Source: Rebecca billardiae RCC1528 | Taxonomy: Eukaryota; Haptophyta | DNA length: 64,000 nt | Assembly (NCBI GenBank): GCA_965240325.2 | Contig: OZ251231.1 | Location: 1,674,001 to 1,738,000, forward strand | Direction: 5' to 3' | Part shown: positions 54,136-64,000 of the stretch, in pieces | Position numbering within the stretch: position 1 is the stretch's first letter | Layout: each line of letters starts with the position of its first letter | The notes under the pieces: generated by a model | The model's input: only the letters and a program-made list of their open reading frames with translations | Told to the model about the DNA's origin: nothing | The model's database searches: none | Program-made: the position numbers and the translations under genes

Positions 54136-55869
54136 ATGCCGCCGGTGACGCGATCGCGCAAGCGCCGGGCGTCGAGCGAGGAGCCCTCGTACGACGAGGC
54201 GCCTGTTACCATGTGCAGTGTCGTATGCCGGCTCGCCGAAGCACAGCCCTGGGAGCAAGCGGAAGTGCACCACATGGTCCGCGATGAAGATCTGCCGCTC
54301 CACGTGCAAGAGATGTGCCCGTGTAACATTGGCTTCGTCACGTACAACCACACCACCAAAGAGCGGACCGACTTCAGGCATTCCATGAGCTTGCTGCTAG
54401 AGCTCGCCAAAGAACCCGACGCGCCGTCTGTGCGATGGATCGCAAGCGCCTTGCTCGTCGCGTCGCAACACGGGCACGCGGCGTGCGTCCAGCATCTGCT
54501 GGATGCCGCAGCTGGGATGGCTCCCGTGCTGGACCTGGCCGACGCCAGCGCCCAGGCCCTGTTCGCAGCATGCCAGCACGGTCATGCCCCGTGCGTCAAG
54601 TTGCTCCTCGAGGCAGGGGCCCGCACCGACGCCGAGGACGCGTGGGGGCTCAAGCCGCTCTACGACGCATGCGCTCATGGTGCGGCCGACTGCGTGCGCC
54701 TGCTGCTCGATGCACGCGCCGAGGCGACGACGGCTGGCGTGGAGCCGGATACGGGCTTATCCGCGCTTGCCGCCGCGTGCACTAGCGGGCATGTGGAGTG
54801 CGCGAGGCTGCTGCTCGAGGCGGGCGCCGACCCGGACGAGAGAGAGTTGCGCAAGCTCTGTGACGATGGGCAGACGCACTCAGACAAGCTGATCCCGCCG
54901 CTCGTCGCCGCTTGTCGGAGTGGCCAGCGGCAGAGTGTGCGACTGCTCCTCGAGATGAATGCACATGTCGACATCTGCATCGTGGGCAAGGAAGTGCTGC
55001 GGATTACCCCGCTCATTGCCGCTTGCTGGCACAATGACGTGGAGTGCGCGCAGCTGCTGATCGCCGCCGGGTGCATCATGGACCTTCACGAGGCTGTGTC
55101 TGGGTACACCGCCCTCCACATCGCCGTGCTCAACGGCAAGGTGGAGTGCGCAAGGCTGCTTGTCGAGGCAGACGCCGATGTGAACTGCCTCTGCCTGCAT
55201 GCAGACGTCAGGAGCCCGCTTGCGTTCGCCGTGCTGGGCGAGCACGAGATGGTGCACTCCCATGCGCCAGTGGAGGTCCAGCTGCAAATGGCGCAGCTGC
55301 TCTGCGCGCACGGCGCCGAGTGCGTCGTGGAAGACGATGTGCAGGTGGCGCCTGCGGAGGTCATCTCGGCCGACCCTGACACACGCACGATCGCCATCGG
55401 CCGCGCGACGCTCGCGCAGCTGTACGAGCAGCAGGACGGCTGCACGGCGCTGTCCAAGTGGCTGCGCCGCGCCAACGGCTGGACGACTCGCCTCCACCAT
55501 GTCGAGCTGCTGACCGAGGACGAGGCCGTGGCAGAGTTGCGCGCCGGCGCCGATGTGTTCGGGTACGGAGCCGTCGGCACGGTCACTCCGCTCGCGCTCG
55601 CGCAAATTGCGCTCCTAGGCGATGCGAGTCATCGCGCTGCCTCCGCCGTGGTCAGAGCTGCCAAGCCGTGGTCGCCGACGTCGCACCACCTCTTTCCGCC
55701 CGCCGCTCGCGCCCGTGCGGTCGAGCTGCTCCTTCTCGGCGCGGCGCTCAGCGCAAGCGATCGATACTGGACCGAAAGTACGGCCGTGATGGACGTGTGG
55801 GTCACGCACGTGATGCCTCACGTTCTTCAGCGCCATCGCCAGCCTTGGCTCCACCAGCTCGAATCGTAA
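54136..55869 (+). CDS. Ankyrin-repeat protein
   Basis: Predicted 577 aa, no intron; the first in-frame ATG gives MPPVTRSRKRRASSEEP, a likely nuclear localisation signal. Six to eight ankyrin repeats follow, each with the (H/S)GH..CV.LLL.AGA consensus: GHAACVQHLLDAA, GHAPCVKLLLEAGA, GAADCVRLLLDARA, GHVECARLLLEAGADPD, GQRQSVRLLLEMNAHVD, NDVECAQLLIAAGC, GKVECARLLVEADADVN. The C-terminal part has a distinct block, TALSKWLRRANGWTTRLHHV followed by ELLTEDEAVAELRAGADVF. I associate W-(S/T)-T-x-LHH-type modules with algal ankyrin expansions, but this is from memory. A protein-binding role is all that can be inferred. Confidence 0.85.
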   Translation: MPPVTRSRKRRASSEEPSYDEAPVTMCSVVCRLAEAQPWEQAEVHHMVRDEDLPLHVQEMCPCNIGFVTYNHTTKERTDFRHSMSLLLELAKEPDAPSVRWIASALLVASQHGHAACVQHLLDAAAGMAPVLDLADASAQALFAACQHGHAPCVKLLLEAGARTDAEDAWGLKPLYDACAHGAADCVRLLLDARAEATTAGVEPDTGLSALAAACTSGHVECARLLLEAGADPDERELRKLCDDGQTHSDKLIPPLVAACRSGQRQSVRLLLEMNAHVDICIVGKEVLRITPLIAACWHNDVECAQLLIAAGCIMDLHEAVSGYTALHIAVLNGKVECARLLVEADADVNCLCLHADVRSPLAFAVLGEHEMVHSHAPVEVQLQMAQLLCAHGAECVVEDDVQVAPAEVISADPDTRTIAIGRATLAQLYEQQDGCTALSKWLRRANGWTTRLHHVELLTEDEAVAELRAGADVFGYGAVGTVTPLALAQIALLGDASHRAASAVVRAAKPWSPTSHHLFPPAARARAVELLLLGAALSASDRYWTESTAVMDVWVTHVMPHVLQRHRQPWLHQLES

Positions 55870-56945
<1,076 letters not shown>

Positions 56946-59713
56946 TCAAGCTGCGGCGTGCACCTTGCGCTCATACGCAGCTGTCTCGCGCGCGAGAGCC
57001 AGCCCCTGGCTGCACACGATGTCGACGCGCACCACGACCGCCGCCAGCGCGCGCAGCGCCCACAGAGCCAGCCCGACCTCGCCAATTCCAGTCGGCGCGT
57101 GCGCCCACAGCGAAGGCCAGCGGCGCGGCGCGTCGTCGTACTCGCGCGGCAGGCCGTGCCCCTCGAGGAAGCTCGCCACCGACGGGTTGGCGCGGCCAAA
57201 CGCCGGCGTGTACTCGCCGAGCAGCGTGCGCGTCCACCAGTGCGAGCGCGGGGCAGCCCGCGGTGCGCGGCCTCCATCGGCCTGCGTCAGGCCACCGCTG
57301 TCACCGCCGGCGCCAACCACCACCACACCCGGCGTGCGCGCCGCCCAGGACGTGTTGAGCCGCGTGAAGTCGTACGCGTACAGCCGCGCGCGCACGAGCC
57401 GCACCGGCGCGCGCGGGTCGCTGGGCGCGCGCTGCAGCAGGCGGAGGCCCGCGCCCTTCCCTTCGAGCAGCTGGTCCATCAGCCGAATGCTGCGCGGGCG
57501 CGTTGCGTGCGCGCGTGCAACGCGAGGTGTGCGCACAAGGCGTGAGCCCACGCGGGTACAGGCGCGACCACGGCGGCAGGGCTGCGCGGCCGCGCATCCA
57601 TCGCGCGCGCGCCATCACAAGCGTGGCCAGGAGGGCGCGTGGCAGTGCGCACGCGCGCTGTGTGCCAGGAGGCGTGCGCGGACGCGCGGAGCGCGCACAG
57701 CCACGGGTTCCGCTGGTACGAGCCCAGCGCGGCGAACCACATCTGCCAGTCGAGCCGCGGCTGATGCGGCGCGACGAGCGGCGGCGCGCGCTCGAGCGCT
57801 CCCGGCTTGAACGGGAACTCGACCTCAGTCCACGCCGACGCGCCGCGGCCGTCGTCCGCGTCGGCGCGTTGGGCTGCGTGCTCATCGGACGAGACCTCGA
57901 GCACGAGCTCCGGCCGCGCGACGACGGACGGCGCGAGCCCGCCCCAGCCCCAGTGCGACGGCTCGGCCGCGGCGTACGGCGGCACGCGCCCCCTGCCCGT
58001 CATCTGCCGGAACAGCCCGTAGCCGGACGTCACCCGCCAGCGCGCGCTCGCCCCGTGCAGCCGCGTGCCCCAGGTCGGCAGGCTGAGGCCAGGGGCGATC
58101 GAGCGAAGCGGCACGGCGGAGACCGCCACGAGAGCCGGCGCGGCGAGCGCGAGGGCCGCCGCGTGCGCGAGCGCGAGGCACGCCGTGGCCGCCGCGGCGA
58201 GCCGCGCACGGCGTGCCGCGCGCGGCGCACGCGCGCGCTGCCCGTCCGCTCCGCCTCCGCCGCCGCCGCCGCCGCCGCCGCCGCCAACGGCCGCCAGGGC
58301 CAGCGCGCATCTGCGCACGCGGGCCGCTGCGTACCAGGCGCACGAGCCTGCCGTGCACAGCAGGGCGTACGGGACTGCGAGCCCGAGCGCGCGCTCGACA
58401 AACTGGTCGTGCTCCGAGCGACTGATCGCGACACGGGGGCTCAGGCGCGCCCACCACGCACTTGGAATCGAGCCGGCGGCCGCGCACGCCGCTGCCGCAG
58501 CCTGGCTCGCACCGCCGCCGCCGCCATCGGCGCCGCCGGCCCCGGCGCACGGGTCCCACCAGCTCACGCTGATCATCCAGCGCGTGGACCAGGCGAGCAG
58601 CGCGACGGCCGCGGCGGTGGAGATGGCACAGCCGCGCCGCGAGAGCCACGCCACGCCGCGCACGAGTGCGGGCGGCACGCGGGTGCCGAGCGGGAGCGGC
58701 GTGATCGGCCTCGGGTGCAGCGGTCGCGCGGCCGACGGCGCGCGGCCGGCGGGCGCCCCGGCGTCGTCATCCTTCTTCTTATCGGCGACGGCGTCTTCGG
58801 CGGCGGTCGCGGCTGCGTTGGCGTCGTCGCCCGCGTCGCCGGGCGCGCACGCGTCCCACACGGGCACGCACAGCAACGCGGTGAGCAGATTAAAGAAGTT
58901 GTAATTCCCGCTCACGACAATCAGCACCTGCAGCAGCAGCTGTGCGGCGGCGCCAACGCGCCGCGCGCCTGCCGTGGGCGCGATGAGCAGCAGCGCGCCG
59001 GGGATCTCGATGACGAGCGTCGCGGCGACGCCGAGGCGGAGCAGCGGCGGCGGCAGCGAGTGCGCCACCCACGCCGCCGGCGTGGGGATGCACTGCGTCG
59101 CGAAGTGATACTCCAGAGCGCTCAGGTCCATCCACGTCGGGCAGCCCGACTGTATCTTGACCGCGCCTGCCATCAGCATCAGCTTGAAGAGGGTGAAACG
59201 GAGGACCCACGCGGCCGGCGCACAGGCGTCGCGCAGCCGCGCCGCCGCGCCAAGCGGCGGTGCGTACAGGATCGCGCCGAAGCCCACCTCGAGCAGCAGC
59301 GCGTCCCACTGGAAGCTGTACCACGTCTGCCCGCTCGCCATCGCCGAGAGATAAAGAAGCCAGAGCGCGGCAAAGGCGGGCGCGCACGGCGGGGCGAGGC
59401 CGGCGGCGATCGAGCCCCCGAGCGCGATGCCGACCGTCGCGCATGCCCGGTGCAGATCGTCCACGCCCAGCGCGAGCGCATCGCCGAACCAAGCGACCGT
59501 CGGCAGGTGCTCGACGAATCGAGCAAGCGCCTGCTGAGCCGTGAGCGGCTCGCCGCCCAGGCCGCGCCGGCGGAGGTACAGCTCGGCCGGAAGGAGGCCG
59601 GTGCGCCCGAGCAGGGCGTCGTACTGCGCGAGGTAGCTCGCGAATGCCACGGCGAAGAGGGCACCGAGGCCGCGCAGGAAGCACTCGCGCAGCCGGCCGG
59701 CCGAAGGCGCCAT
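56946..59713 (-). CDS. LMF1: Lipase maturation factor 1 family ER membrane protein
   Basis: Exons 57699-59713 and 56946-57489; 852 aa. Start at MAPSAGRLRECFLRGLGALF. Multiple hydrophobic helices lie in the first 400 residues, with SGQTWYSFQWDALLLEVGF and SGNYNFFNLLTALL typical of the family, then a Gly-rich insert. The diagnostic C-terminal domain reads TSGYGLFRQMTGRGR (near 558), RPELVLEV, FPFKPGALERAPPLVAPHQP, RLDWQMWFAALG (near 650). Splicing out 209 bp (GTGCGC..GCGCAG) restores NPWLIRLMDQLLEGKG and HWWTRTLLGEYTP. In animals LMF1 folds homodimeric lipases in the ER; the client here is unknown. Two insertions (Ala/Asp-Lys near 300-345 and poly-Gly near 480) are lineage-specific. Divergent from PRISE copy 2 by 333 bp. 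Confidence 0.9.
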
Positions 59714-60046
59714 CCTTAAAAAAAGTCGTGGGTTTTCTTCGCGCGACGCGCGGAGCTGCAAAACACCCGAACCCGTCCGGCAACGGCAAAGCCACGAGGA
59801 GACTTCGCGTTGTCGAGCGACCTCGGCACCGGGCGGCCCAGCCCGGGTGCGGCGGTGCCGACATGTTGAATGTGCACCGGACAGTTCGCGGCACTTGCCC
59901 AGAATCCCGTGCCTGGCCGGGCGCCCGCTTTCGGCCCAACGTTTGCCAGAAACTTGCGCTGCTCGCGCAGCAGCAGCGCTCCTCGCTCAGCCACGCCCTC
60001 GGCCTCGCACGTCCACCACCGAGCCCCTCGCACCGCACGCACATCC
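59714..60046. promoter_or_regulatory. Divergent spacer between LMF1 and PRISE copy 2
   Basis: 333 bp between start codons. The half next to the PRISE gene (from 59884) is shared with the promoter of copy 1 at 50326-50482; the LMF1 half is unique. A TTTTTTTAAG run (59717-59725, minus-sense) lies just upstream of the LMF1 ATG. Confidence 0.45.
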
Positions 60047-61208
60047 ATGGTGAGCATGAGCCCGCAGCAGATCTCGAGCAGCAAGGTCGCCCTCGTCGTG
60101 GGCAAGGGCGTCATTGGCCGCTCCATCATCGAGCACCTCGACGCCAACCCGCAGGAGTGGCGCGAGGTGATCGTGCTCGCCACGTCCGAGCCCAACTTTG
60201 CCACGCGCGCGCGCACGATCAAGGTGGACCTCCTCGACGAGTCGGACGTTGCGTCGAAGCTCGGCGGCGGTGCAATCGGCGACGTGACGCACGTCTACTT
60301 CTGCGGCCTCGCCCCTGGCGGCACCGACGACACCGAGACCAACGTCGCGCTGCTGCGCAACACGGTGAACGCGGCCGACGCGCATGCGCCCAAGCTGGAG
60401 CGCATCCTGCTCAACACGGGGCTCAAGCGGTACGGCGTGCACCTGGGCAAGTTCAAGACGCCCGCGCGCGAGTCCGACCCGCGCACCAAGGAGAACACCA
60501 TCTTCTACCACCAGCAGGCCGACTACCTCGCGCACGCGGCGCAGGGCAAGCGGTGGGACTGGGTCGAGGTGATCCCGGACGTGGTGTGCGGCTACGCCAC
60601 GGGGCAGATGAACCTCGCCGTGACGATCGCGGCGTACTGCGCGATCCAGAAGGAGCTCGGGCTGCCGCTCACCTTCCCGGGCAAGCCCGGCTGCTTCGAC
60701 AAGCTCGCACAGGTGTGCTACGCGCCGCACCTCGCGAGGGCGTGCGAGTTTGTCGCAACGAGCGGCAGCACGGGCGGCGAGGCGTACAACGTGGTCAACG
60801 GCGACTTCTTCCGCTGGGAGACGGTGTTCCCGCAGTTCGCGGCGTACTTCGGGCTCGAGTTCGCCGGCGTGTCGACGCGCTCTCTCGCGGAGGAGATGGC
60901 GGGCAAGGCTGAGCTGTGGGACCGCATCGTCGCCAAGTACAACCTGCAGCCGATGCCGCTCGACAAGCTCGCCTCGTGGGGGTTCGCCGACTGGGTGTTC
61001 AGCGCCGAGTACGACGTGATGTCCGACACGACCAAGCTGCGCCAGGCGGGCTTCGCCGACGCGGTTGACTCGGAGGCGATGTTCGCGCGCATGTTTGACG
61101 ACTTCAAGGCGATGCGCGTGCTGCCCGACTACGGCGCCGTGGCCAAGAGCGCATGAGCGCTCGGCGCAGCGCGGCAGTAGCCAAGCCCAGTCGGTCTGCT
61201 GGCACGTG
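59884..61208. repeat. Right arm of 1.3 kb inverted duplication
   Basis: Inverted partner of 49165-50482, 9.4 kb away. Homology stops sharply at GTTCGCGGCACTTGCC on one side and CTGGCACG on the other. Confidence 0.9.
60047..61156 (+). CDS. PRISE-type NAD(P)H-dependent reductase, copy 2
   Basis: Predicted 369 aa. Identical to copy 1 (49216-50325) except for three residues: Ile for Asn near position 9, Val for Ala in ACEF(V)ATSGSTGG, and Met for Val in NLQP(M)PLDK. All the motifs described for copy 1 are kept, so both are likely active. The leader carries several small indels relative to copy 1 within about 100 bp upstream, while the 40 bp before the ATG are nearly the same, so expression could differ. 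The near identity points to recent duplication or ongoing gene conversion between the arms. Confidence 0.88.
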   Translation: MVSMSPQQISSSKVALVVGKGVIGRSIIEHLDANPQEWREVIVLATSEPNFATRARTIKVDLLDESDVASKLGGGAIGDVTHVYFCGLAPGGTDDTETNVALLRNTVNAADAHAPKLERILLNTGLKRYGVHLGKFKTPARESDPRTKENTIFYHQQADYLAHAAQGKRWDWVEVIPDVVCGYATGQMNLAVTIAAYCAIQKELGLPLTFPGKPGCFDKLAQVCYAPHLARACEFVATSGSTGGEAYNVVNGDFFRWETVFPQFAAYFGLEFAGVSTRSLAEEMAGKAELWDRIVAKYNLQPMPLDKLASWGFADWVFSAEYDVMSDTTKLRQAGFADAVDSEAMFARMFDDFKAMRVLPDYGAVAKSA

Positions 61209-62381
61209 CCGCCCTGGCAGCTGTCTAGTAGCTGTCGCGGAGTGCTGGCATGCTGAGCCACAGGCGCGACTGATTCTGTGTCATCAGATTCAGCATTGCG
61301 TGCCCAACCATGTCGGCACTGACTCAACGGTGGCCGGCCGGGACTCAACAATACAATTCAGCCGCCTTACTAAGATGACGATAATCATCTAGCTACTTAG
61401 GTACTACTTATCAGTAGAGTAGTACTAGTAACGCATTGACTCGCGAGCAGCTGAAGTGACGGTAGTCTCAGGTCTGCGGACACGCGTATCCGACTCGTCC
61501 TTCTTTGAAGCAGATATCGCCAGTCCGCGGTAACCTCCGGCCCCGGGCTGCGGCGAGCCGCGAGGCCCGCGGTCCGGCCAGGGGTACCTGGCAGGGACTG
61601 CGCGCGAGCTTGCGACTAGTGCGAGGCCGGACCGGAGCGGCCCGGGGGCCGGTCGAGCGGTGGCTGTCAGGTGACGCGCCGACTAGTGTAGTAGCCTAGT
61701 GTGACTGACGCGCGGCGCCGCACGTCCCGGAGCCCCAGATAGTTTATATACAGGAGGGTCCAGATGGTGGGCCCCACTTTGGCGGTGGCTGGCCAGGTAG
61801 TGCGGCACGTCCGTGCCTCTGGACGGGCATTGAGCGGTGGCGAGGTCGCCAAATGGCGTGGCGTGGTCTCAGACAAGGTTGTTACTAGTCCTGATCAGCT
61901 TGCTAGCCATGCCGGTCGTTGATCACCCTGCCGTTGACAGGCGCGCACACGCCAAATGTATTTCGCCCAGGCAACCGTGTCGGACGGCGGTCGCACGACT
62001 ACCGCGCAGCCAACATTGCTCCTCAGATCCACGGCTTGTAGGGTCAGATGGACCATCGCCAGGCATGCATCGTCGCAATGCATGCCCCAGAGGGCAGTAT
62101 GACCGTCAGAACGGTGATCCTGGCCGCTACCTGCCCATCCTTCTCATGCGCAACCTCACCGGCGCCCCGGTCGTACGGGGTCGTGGACGTGGACGTGAGA
62201 GTGGTCGAAAAGTCGGAAGGGAAGCTGTCACTCACGCACACGCGCTCGTACGGCGACGCCGACCGGCGTGTGGCATGCCCCCCGGTCCCGGACGTGCCAC
62301 ACGCGCCTTGGAGTGCGTTGGGACGGGCATTCACGCCCGCCGTGGCTTCCCTTCCGAAGTGGGAAACTTCATCTGCCCCCC

Positions 62382-62467
<86 letters not shown>

Positions 62468-62831
62468 CGACTTAACAGAGTCTGTTCGACGTGAGAACAT
62501 TCCGGGGCCGGTGGCCCGGCGGTCGTCGCGGTATACAGTAGACGTAGTAGTCGAATATCCTGCCTCCCAGCTTCCGAGGAAGGCTCGTTTCAGGGGTCGT
62601 CACAGAATTATAATCGTGGTCAGCTGACGAGACGATGCACTGCGGAGTGCAGCGAGTTGGCCGAATGGCCGCACATCCGTCTTCGGAGACCACGCTGCGA
62701 CGGAGCCTGGCACCGGTGTCCAGTGCCACGGCTGACCGAGGCAGCCGGCTCCCAGCGCGGGGCCAGTGCCCGAAACGTCCGTGACGAAGCTGGACTAGGC
62801 GCGGGACGAGCTGGCGCTCCACGCCCCGTGC
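61157..62831. other. Convergent spacer
   Basis: Between PRISE copy 2 and TRAPPC3, whose 3' ends face each other. No gene supported. Contains the AT tract at 62385-62466; the remainder is unique sequence with scattered CTAGTAG simple words. Confidence 0.55.
62385..62466. repeat. (AT)n microsatellite
   Basis: Uninterrupted TA dinucleotides, about 82 bp, preceded by a C-rich run. Confidence 0.95.
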
Positions 62832-63446
62832 CTAGTCCTCGTCATCCTGGTAGTGCTCGGCGATGACCTCCTTGAGTACCACCGAGATCTCAGTGTGCTC
62901 ATCGCCCCACAGCGTGTCCTTGACCAATCTGCACGACACGCGCATGCCGACCATCTCCAGGGCGCCGCGGATGACGCCGCAGAGCAGATTGGAGAAGGCG
63001 AGGTTGGAGCAGTGCTCAGGGAGCTCGACGAACTCCGAAAGCGGGTTCTCTGCGAGCGTCAGCCGAAAGGCCGCATCTGGTGCCGACTGCTGCGACCCGT
63101 CTGCAGGCGGCGACATGGCAGCACTGGCGTGGTGGCACTCAGCCGTGACGCCAAGGAACATGCGGAACGCGACCTTCGCGATGACTTCTCCAGTCTCCTT
63201 GAAGTCGCGGCAGCTCGTCACGTTCGACTTGGCGAGGAACTCGTCGATCATGCGCATCCCAATGTTGTACCCCATCTTCTCGAGCTGCACGGACGTCTGC
63301 TCCACGTCGCCATCAGCGTCTTTGAGCAGCTGCGCGACGATAGCGCCGTACATGAGCGTAAAGAGCTCGCCGCTGACCTTCTCGATCTTGTTGAAGGCCA
63401 CATCCCCCAGCCGCTGGTATGGCGGCGCCGCCCCGGGAGGGGGCAT
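62832..63446 (-). CDS. TRAPPC3: TRAPP complex subunit TRAPPC3 (Bet3)
   Basis: Predicted 204 aa, start at MPPPGAAPPYQRLGDVAFNK. Family features in order: KIEKVSGELFTLMYGAIVAQ, LEKMGYNIGMRMIDEFLAKS, then SCRDFKETGEVIAKVAFRMF, in which the Cys is at the palmitoylated position of Bet3, then ENPLSEFVELPEH, LLCGVIRGALEMVGM and DEHTEISVVLKEV. Bet3 is a core subunit of the TRAPP tethering complex, which acts as exchange factor for Rab1/Ypt1 in ER-Golgi traffic. An insertion of about 20 residues (SPPADGSQQSAPD) sits where animals and yeast have a shorter loop and explains the slightly greater length. No intron. Confidence 0.94.
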   Translation of the reverse strand: MPPPGAAPPYQRLGDVAFNKIEKVSGELFTLMYGAIVAQLLKDADGDVEQTSVQLEKMGYNIGMRMIDEFLAKSNVTSCRDFKETGEVIAKVAFRMFLGVTAECHHASAAMSPPADGSQQSAPDAAFRLTLAENPLSEFVELPEHCSNLAFSNLLCGVIRGALEMVGMRVSCRLVKDTLWGDEHTEISVVLKEVIAEHYQDDED

Positions 63447-64000
63447 CAGTCGCTGCAGCGCCGCAGCGTCCGCGCAATGCCCGCCCGAGTCGACCAAGGA
63501 AGGCCAGCGGCGCGGCCGGACTGCTTCTATGGTATCCGGACCAGATTGTCCAGTTCGGTCGCATGGACGCGGCGACGCGCCGACTACGGGCCCACGCTGC
63601 GACTGGTGCGCGCAGCGTTCTCGGCTCTTCGCGCGAGCGGGCCATGCTCGGCCGGGGGGAGGGGGCGTGCGAGTGCTGCAGGTGACGAACACACTCATGC
63701 GCGTCAAATGAATCCAGACGTGTTTCAAACAGCACTCCATTCTAATTCTATCCGATGCAGCCTCGGCGCGGTGGTGGGAGCGAAGCGGGGAGGGCGGGTG
63801 CTCGCGGGCATGCACGGTGACACTTACCAAGCGTCCACGCACGGTCCATGCGTGGCCGTCAATGGCGTCTCACCAACATCCACCACGGGACCAGTCTTCG
63901 GGCGGGTGCGCCTTCTCCTTTGCCCCGTTCCTCAAGTTCACCCCGGGACACTTTGACCATCGACGAGATGTGCAGCGCGGCGCCCCTCGCCCTTGACACT
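63447..64000. other. Upstream region of TRAPPC3, no gene seen
   Basis: GC-rich to mixed sequence; no supported coding region. It includes the TRAPPC3 promoter. An upstream in-frame extension of the TRAPPC3 frame to 63842 exists but has low-complexity sequence unlike the family. Confidence 0.5.

Overview
The window looks like nuclear DNA of a microbial eukaryote, most likely a photosynthetic protist and perhaps a haptophyte. That is inferred from very GC-rich coding DNA, a myosin, VPS45, TRAPPC3, a farnesyltransferase alpha subunit and a lipase maturation factor, short (106-209 bp) GC-rich spliceosomal introns with GTGCG-type donors, and a RelA/SpoT homologue with a plastid-type N-terminus. 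No rRNA, convincing tRNA, CRISPR array or bacterial operon was seen. The exact lineage is not proven.

Layout. 0.4-12 kb: two diverged copies of a glycosyltransferase (GT25-like) plus methyltransferase-like fusion lie in opposite orientation. The first is head-to-head with a TylF-type O-methyltransferase and the second with a protein farnesyltransferase alpha subunit; an eight-helix membrane protein lies between. 12-22 kb: a terminal-inverted-repeat (TIR) element, a four-exon kelch/BTB gene, a two-exon type I membrane protein and an F-box/RCC1 gene. 22.7-28.8 kb: a large myosin whose tail carries a UBA domain and NPF/DPF motifs. 28.8-33 kb: repeat-rich, gene-poor DNA. 33-41 kb: a conserved protein of unknown function, a RelA/SpoT homologue whose hydrolase motif is not recognisable, and VPS45. 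41-45.4 kb: nested and tandem repeat elements. 45.4-48.5 kb: a glycine-betaine-binding-protein (OpuAC-like) domain fused to a two-pore K+ channel with an EF-hand. 49-61 kb: two nearly identical PRISE-type reductase genes form a 1.3 kb inverted repeat around a tandem TIR element with a palindromic minisatellite, a four-exon gene of unknown function with an exon duplication, an ankyrin gene and LMF1. 62.8-63.4 kb: TRAPPC3.

Themes. Divergent gene pairs sharing short spacers recur six times. Eleven introns can be placed by restoring conserved domains or reading frames; nearly all begin GTGCG, GTGTG or GTGGG rather than GTRAGT, and three are multiples of three without stops. At least six TIR elements and three dispersed repeat families occupy the spacers.

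The strongest candidate for something undescribed is the OpuAC/two-pore-channel fusion at 45404-48502, whose architecture suggests a K+ channel gated by an osmolyte or similar quaternary-ammonium ligand as well as by calcium. All family calls are from reading motifs; no database search was run.
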